Origin: Parcubacteria group bacterium Athens0714_26
GTDB lineage: Bacteria; Patescibacteriota; Minisyncoccia; UBA6257; 02-FULL-45-10c
Length of the DNA: 7,321 nucleotides
Direction: 5' to 3'
Assembly (NCBI GenBank): GCA_007376745.1
Contig: VMGU01000039.1
Location: 1-7,321 of the forward strand
How positions within the stretch are numbered: the first letter of the stretch is position 1; the number at the start of each line of letters is the position of its first letter. A model generated the notes under the pieces. That model was given only the letters and a program-made list of their open reading frames with translations. It did no database searches and was not told the DNA's origin. The position numbers and the translations under genes are program-made. Below are positions 5,014 to 7,321 of the stretch, one piece after another.

Positions 5014-6826
5014 AGATTTTTTCTTAGAGGAGTCAATTTTTGACAGCTGGTCATCCAATAATAATTTGGGGTCTTTAGAGCTTCCTTTGTCACGCCGCGC
5101 TTTTATTTTAATGCTATTTTTGATTGTATTTTCCGGATTAGCTGTTTTCTCGCGAGTTTATTTTTTAGCTTCGTTTAAAGGAGATTTTTATGCGGCCCGC
5201 GCCAGCGCCAATGTGGGCAAGGAAATATATGATTTGGCGCCCAGGGGGCTTATTTATGACCGAAACGGAAAGGTTTTGGCTGAAAATTTGCCCACTTTCA
5301 GCGTATCCGTCAAACCAGCTGAATTGTTAAGCGATTCAAGCGGTAATGAAATAAAAACTCTAAGCGCGATTTTGGAAATCTCCGAAGAGAATATCAAAAA
5401 CCAATTAAAAAATTTTAATTTAGAAAACGGTTCTTCGTTGGTTTTGGCGAGAAACATTGATTCCTCAAAAATTATCCAGTTAAAAGCGTTAAATATTGAA
5501 GGTATGGAAATAATCAGCGATTATAAGCGTTATTATCCCGGCGAAATTTTTTCATCCGTAATCGGATATACGACCTCTGAAAACAACAATGAAATTGCCG
5601 GAAAAACAGGCCTGGAGGCATTTTATAACGATTATTTAAAAGGGGTTGACGGCAAAACCGTGGTTTACCGGGACGCAAAAGGTAATGAGATAGATAAAAA
5701 AATCTTGCAGTCTTCCAAAGAAGGGAATAATTTGGAAACTACCATTGACGCGGAATTTCAGACTTATTTTTATAACCGTTTTAAGCAGGCCTTAAATCAG
5801 CTCGGCAGAAAATCCGGAGTGGGAATTGCCATAAATCCTAAAAATGGAGAAATTTTATCTTTATTCAGCTTGCCGACTTTTGACAATAATATTTTTTCGG
5901 GTAGCGGTAATAACGATAAAAAATTATCGCTTCTGAATTCGCCGGATAACCCGATGTTTAACCGCGCGGTTTCTGGGGTCTATACTCCCGGTTCAACAAT
6001 AAAGCCGCTGGTGGGCATGGCGGTTTTAAAAGAGGGCGTAATAGATCCGCAGAAACAAATTTATTCACCCGGATATCTTGATGTGCCTAATCCTTATGAC
6101 CCAAGCCATCCAAGTCGTTTTCTTGACTGGAGGCCGCAGGGATGGGTTGATATTCATTCAGCGTTAGCCAGATCAAGCAATGTTTATTTTTATACAGTGA
6201 CCGGGGGATTTGGAGATATTAAGGGATTGGGGATTGGAAAATTAAAAGAATATTGGCAGAAATTTGGCCTGGGTAAAAAAACCGGTATTGATTTGTTTGG
6301 AGAAAAAGAAGGTTTTTTGCCGGATCCGGCCGAAAAAGAACAAAGAAAAGGCGATATTTGGAGAATCGGAGATACTTATAATGTCAGTATAGGGCAAGGG
6401 GATCTTATGGTAACACCGATACAATTAATCGGTTTAATCGCTTCAATAGCCGACGGCGGCAATTTTTACAAACCGCATTTAAATAAAGCGGACGCGCCTA
6501 AAATTTCAATTGATTATACAAATTTGGCAAATGAAATTAAGGAGGTGAAGATAGGAATGGAAGACGCGGTTTCCAAGTCTTATGGGACGGCTTATCAGCT
6601 TGTTTCTTTATCGGTAAAAGCTGCCGCTAAAACCGGAAGCTCGCAGATTGCCAATAATACAAAAACAAACGCGTTTTTTGTGGGTTATGAACCGGCTGAT
6701 GACCCTCAAATCGCCGTTTTGGTTTTAATAGAAAATGCCAAAGAAGGCAGTTTAAATGCTGTTCCGATAGCGAAGGACGTAATGGAATGGTATGCCAATA
6801 ATAGGATACTCTCTGGTCAACAGTAA
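4991..6826 (+). CDS. mrdA: Penicillin-binding protein 2 (peptidoglycan D,D-transpeptidase of the elongasome)
   Basis: Class B penicillin-binding protein that cross-links peptidoglycan outside the membrane during side-wall growth; target of beta-lactams. 611 residues, usual for the family. A 36-residue hydrophilic cytoplasmic tail precedes one membrane helix (about 37-59). The dimerisation domain begins with APRGLIYDRNGKVLAENLP (83-101), and FSSVIGYTTS (187-196) through GLEAFYNDYLKGVDG (207-221) is the usual class B linker region. The transpeptidase motifs are complete: STIK at 335-338 (nucleophile Ser335, Lys338), SSN at 395-397, and KTG at 547-549. The family segment SIGQGDLMVTPIQLIGLIA (466-484) is also present. 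PBP2 rather than FtsI is chosen from the mreBCD context. The ATG at 4991 lies inside mreD; the overlapping ATG at 5010 is in a dead frame. No Shine-Dalgarno at the start. rodA, its frequent neighbour, does not follow. Confidence 0.95.
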   Translation: MKKQSRNEDFFLEESIFDSWSSNNNLGSLELPLSRRAFILMLFLIVFSGLAVFSRVYFLASFKGDFYAARASANVGKEIYDLAPRGLIYDRNGKVLAENLPTFSVSVKPAELLSDSSGNEIKTLSAILEISEENIKNQLKNFNLENGSSLVLARNIDSSKIIQLKALNIEGMEIISDYKRYYPGEIFSSVIGYTTSENNNEIAGKTGLEAFYNDYLKGVDGKTVVYRDAKGNEIDKKILQSSKEGNNLETTIDAEFQTYFYNRFKQALNQLGRKSGVGIAINPKNGEILSLFSLPTFDNNIFSGSGNNDKKLSLLNSPDNPMFNRAVSGVYTPGSTIKPLVGMAVLKEGVIDPQKQIYSPGYLDVPNPYDPSHPSRFLDWRPQGWVDIHSALARSSNVYFYTVTGGFGDIKGLGIGKLKEYWQKFGLGKKTGIDLFGEKEGFLPDPAEKEQRKGDIWRIGDTYNVSIGQGDLMVTPIQLIGLIASIADGGNFYKPHLNKADAPKISIDYTNLANEIKEVKIGMEDAVSKSYGTAYQLVSLSVKAAAKTGSSQIANNTKTNAFFVGYEPADDPQIAVLVLIENAKEGSLNAVPIAKDVMEWYANNRILSGQQ

Positions 6827-6843
6827 TAAATTATTAGTATAAT
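6814..6843 (+). promoter_or_regulatory. Candidate sigma-70-type promoter for galT, leaderless
   Basis: A perfect TATAAT at 6838-6843 sits in the 24-base gap after mrdA. TGGTCA at 6814-6819 matches four of six positions of TTGACA at an 18-base spacing. Transcription would start at about 6849-6851, at the galT ATG itself, giving a leaderless message. TATAAT also occurs by chance inside AT-rich genes here (for example near 3097 in mreB), so the call is tentative; read-through from mrdA is an alternative, as no terminator hairpin is visible. Confidence 0.35.
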
Positions 6844-6850
6844 TAAATTT

Positions 6851-7321
6851 ATGAGCTCTGAATTAAGGCAGGATTTGGTTTCAGGCGATTGGATAATAGT
6901 GTCAACTAACAGAAAAGACAGGCCTCGCCAATTCGCTAAAATTTTTAAAAAGAGAAAGGTATCTGCTAAATCAGGATGCCCGTTTGAGGACCCCCAGAAA
7001 AATGGTAATCCTGAACCGATTTTTGTTTATCCGAAAGGGGCGGGTAAAAATGATTGGAAAATCCAAATTCTGGGCAATAAATATCCCGCGCTTTCGCGCC
7101 CCGTTAATACTTGCGCGCCTGTTTTTAAAAATGGGCCTTATACTACAACCGAGGCTTTGGGTTATCAGGATTTGGCGATAACGCGCGACCACCATAAAAA
7201 TTTTTCCGACCTTCCTCTGATTGAAGCCACCCAAGTTCTTAAGGGGTTTCAGGAGCGGTATAATATGATTTTAAAAGACAGCTGTATTTCTTATATTTCA
7301 ATTTTTCAAAATTGGGGGCCC
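6851..7321 (+). CDS. galT: Galactose-1-phosphate uridylyltransferase (3' partial)
   Basis: Leloir-pathway enzyme (HIT-like fold) that transfers UMP between UDP-glucose and galactose-1-phosphate; in many bacteria it also supplies UDP-galactose for surface glycans. 157 residues are visible. ELRQDLVSGDWIIVSTNRKD (4-23) followed by RPRQF (24-28) is the characteristic start. GCPFEDP (42-48) corresponds to the zinc-site CPFC, NKYPAL (76-81) to the conserved N-K-Y/F-P-A segment, and YQDLAITRDHHKNFSDL (105-121) to the E-V-I-I-x-x-P/D-H region. The last residues, YISIFQNWGP, match the strand just before the GAGASL and HPHSQ catalytic region, so the window ends immediately upstream of the active site. 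The second zinc cysteine is Glu here (C43-P-F-E46). The ATG at 6851 has no Shine-Dalgarno. A related sugar or ADP-glucose phosphorylase-type member of the superfamily is possible but less likely. Confidence 0.87.
   Translation, partial: MSSELRQDLVSGDWIIVSTNRKDRPRQFAKIFKKRKVSAKSGCPFEDPQKNGNPEPIFVYPKGAGKNDWKIQILGNKYPALSRPVNTCAPVFKNGPYTTTEALGYQDLAITRDHHKNFSDLPLIEATQVLKGFQERYNMILKDSCISYISIFQNWGP

Noticed and set aside
6971..7234. Open frames on both strands at the beginning of galT
   Set aside because: They are out-of-frame shadows; the galT frame from 6851 carries the family motifs.
1..7321. Insertion sequence, CRISPR array, tRNA or phage genes
   Set aside because: No transposase or integrase motifs, no terminal inverted repeats, no regularly spaced direct repeats and no tRNA-like cloverleaf were seen on either strand.

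Overview
The window looks like a chromosomal segment of a low-GC bacterium with tightly packed genes. It is most plausibly a member of the Candidate Phyla Radiation / Patescibacteria (Parcubacteria-like). That placement is inference. It rests on three things: the resemblance of the small envelope proteins to families I associate with those genomes, gene spacing of a few bases or overlapping, and the lack of Shine-Dalgarno (SD) sequences at the gene starts. The standard bacterial code fits all reading frames. Every gene I can support is on the + strand, and no tRNA, rRNA, CRISPR array or insertion sequence is visible.

Left block (1-2732): an accessory cell-surface cluster. It opens with the 3' end of a secreted protein carrying a C-terminal domain of the IDIKPGS type. 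Next come a membrane-anchored PsbP-like protein broken by a frameshift near its C-terminus, an intact charged beta-rich (Ig-like) protein, and a membrane-anchored propeller-like protein split into two frames at a run of eight A. The genes are separated by only 1-10 bases, so they may form one transcription unit. The A8 run is followed, five bases later, by an 8-bp inverted repeat. It could be a recoding site, a true mutation or a sequencing miscall.

Centre (2794-6826): an intact rod-shape/elongasome operon, mreB-mreC-mreD-mrdA (PBP2). The junctions are a 1-base overlap, a 4-base gap and a 23-base overlap. MreB filaments organise MreC and MreD at the inner face and within the membrane, and these position the PBP2 transpeptidase that cross-links lateral-wall peptidoglycan. 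The glycosyltransferase partner RodA is not next to PBP2 in this window. The 61-base gap before mreB is the longest non-coding stretch and the natural place for the operon promoter.

Right end (6851-7321): the first 157 codons of a galactose-1-phosphate uridylyltransferase (galT), cut just before the expected catalytic HPH region. A TATAAT lies 7 bases before its ATG, which would make a leaderless message if it is used.

The core genes are ordinary. The points most worth a second look are the two frameshifts confined to the left block, the A8/inverted-repeat arrangement, and the lack of SD sequences at starts while perfect SD-like sequences occur inside genes.
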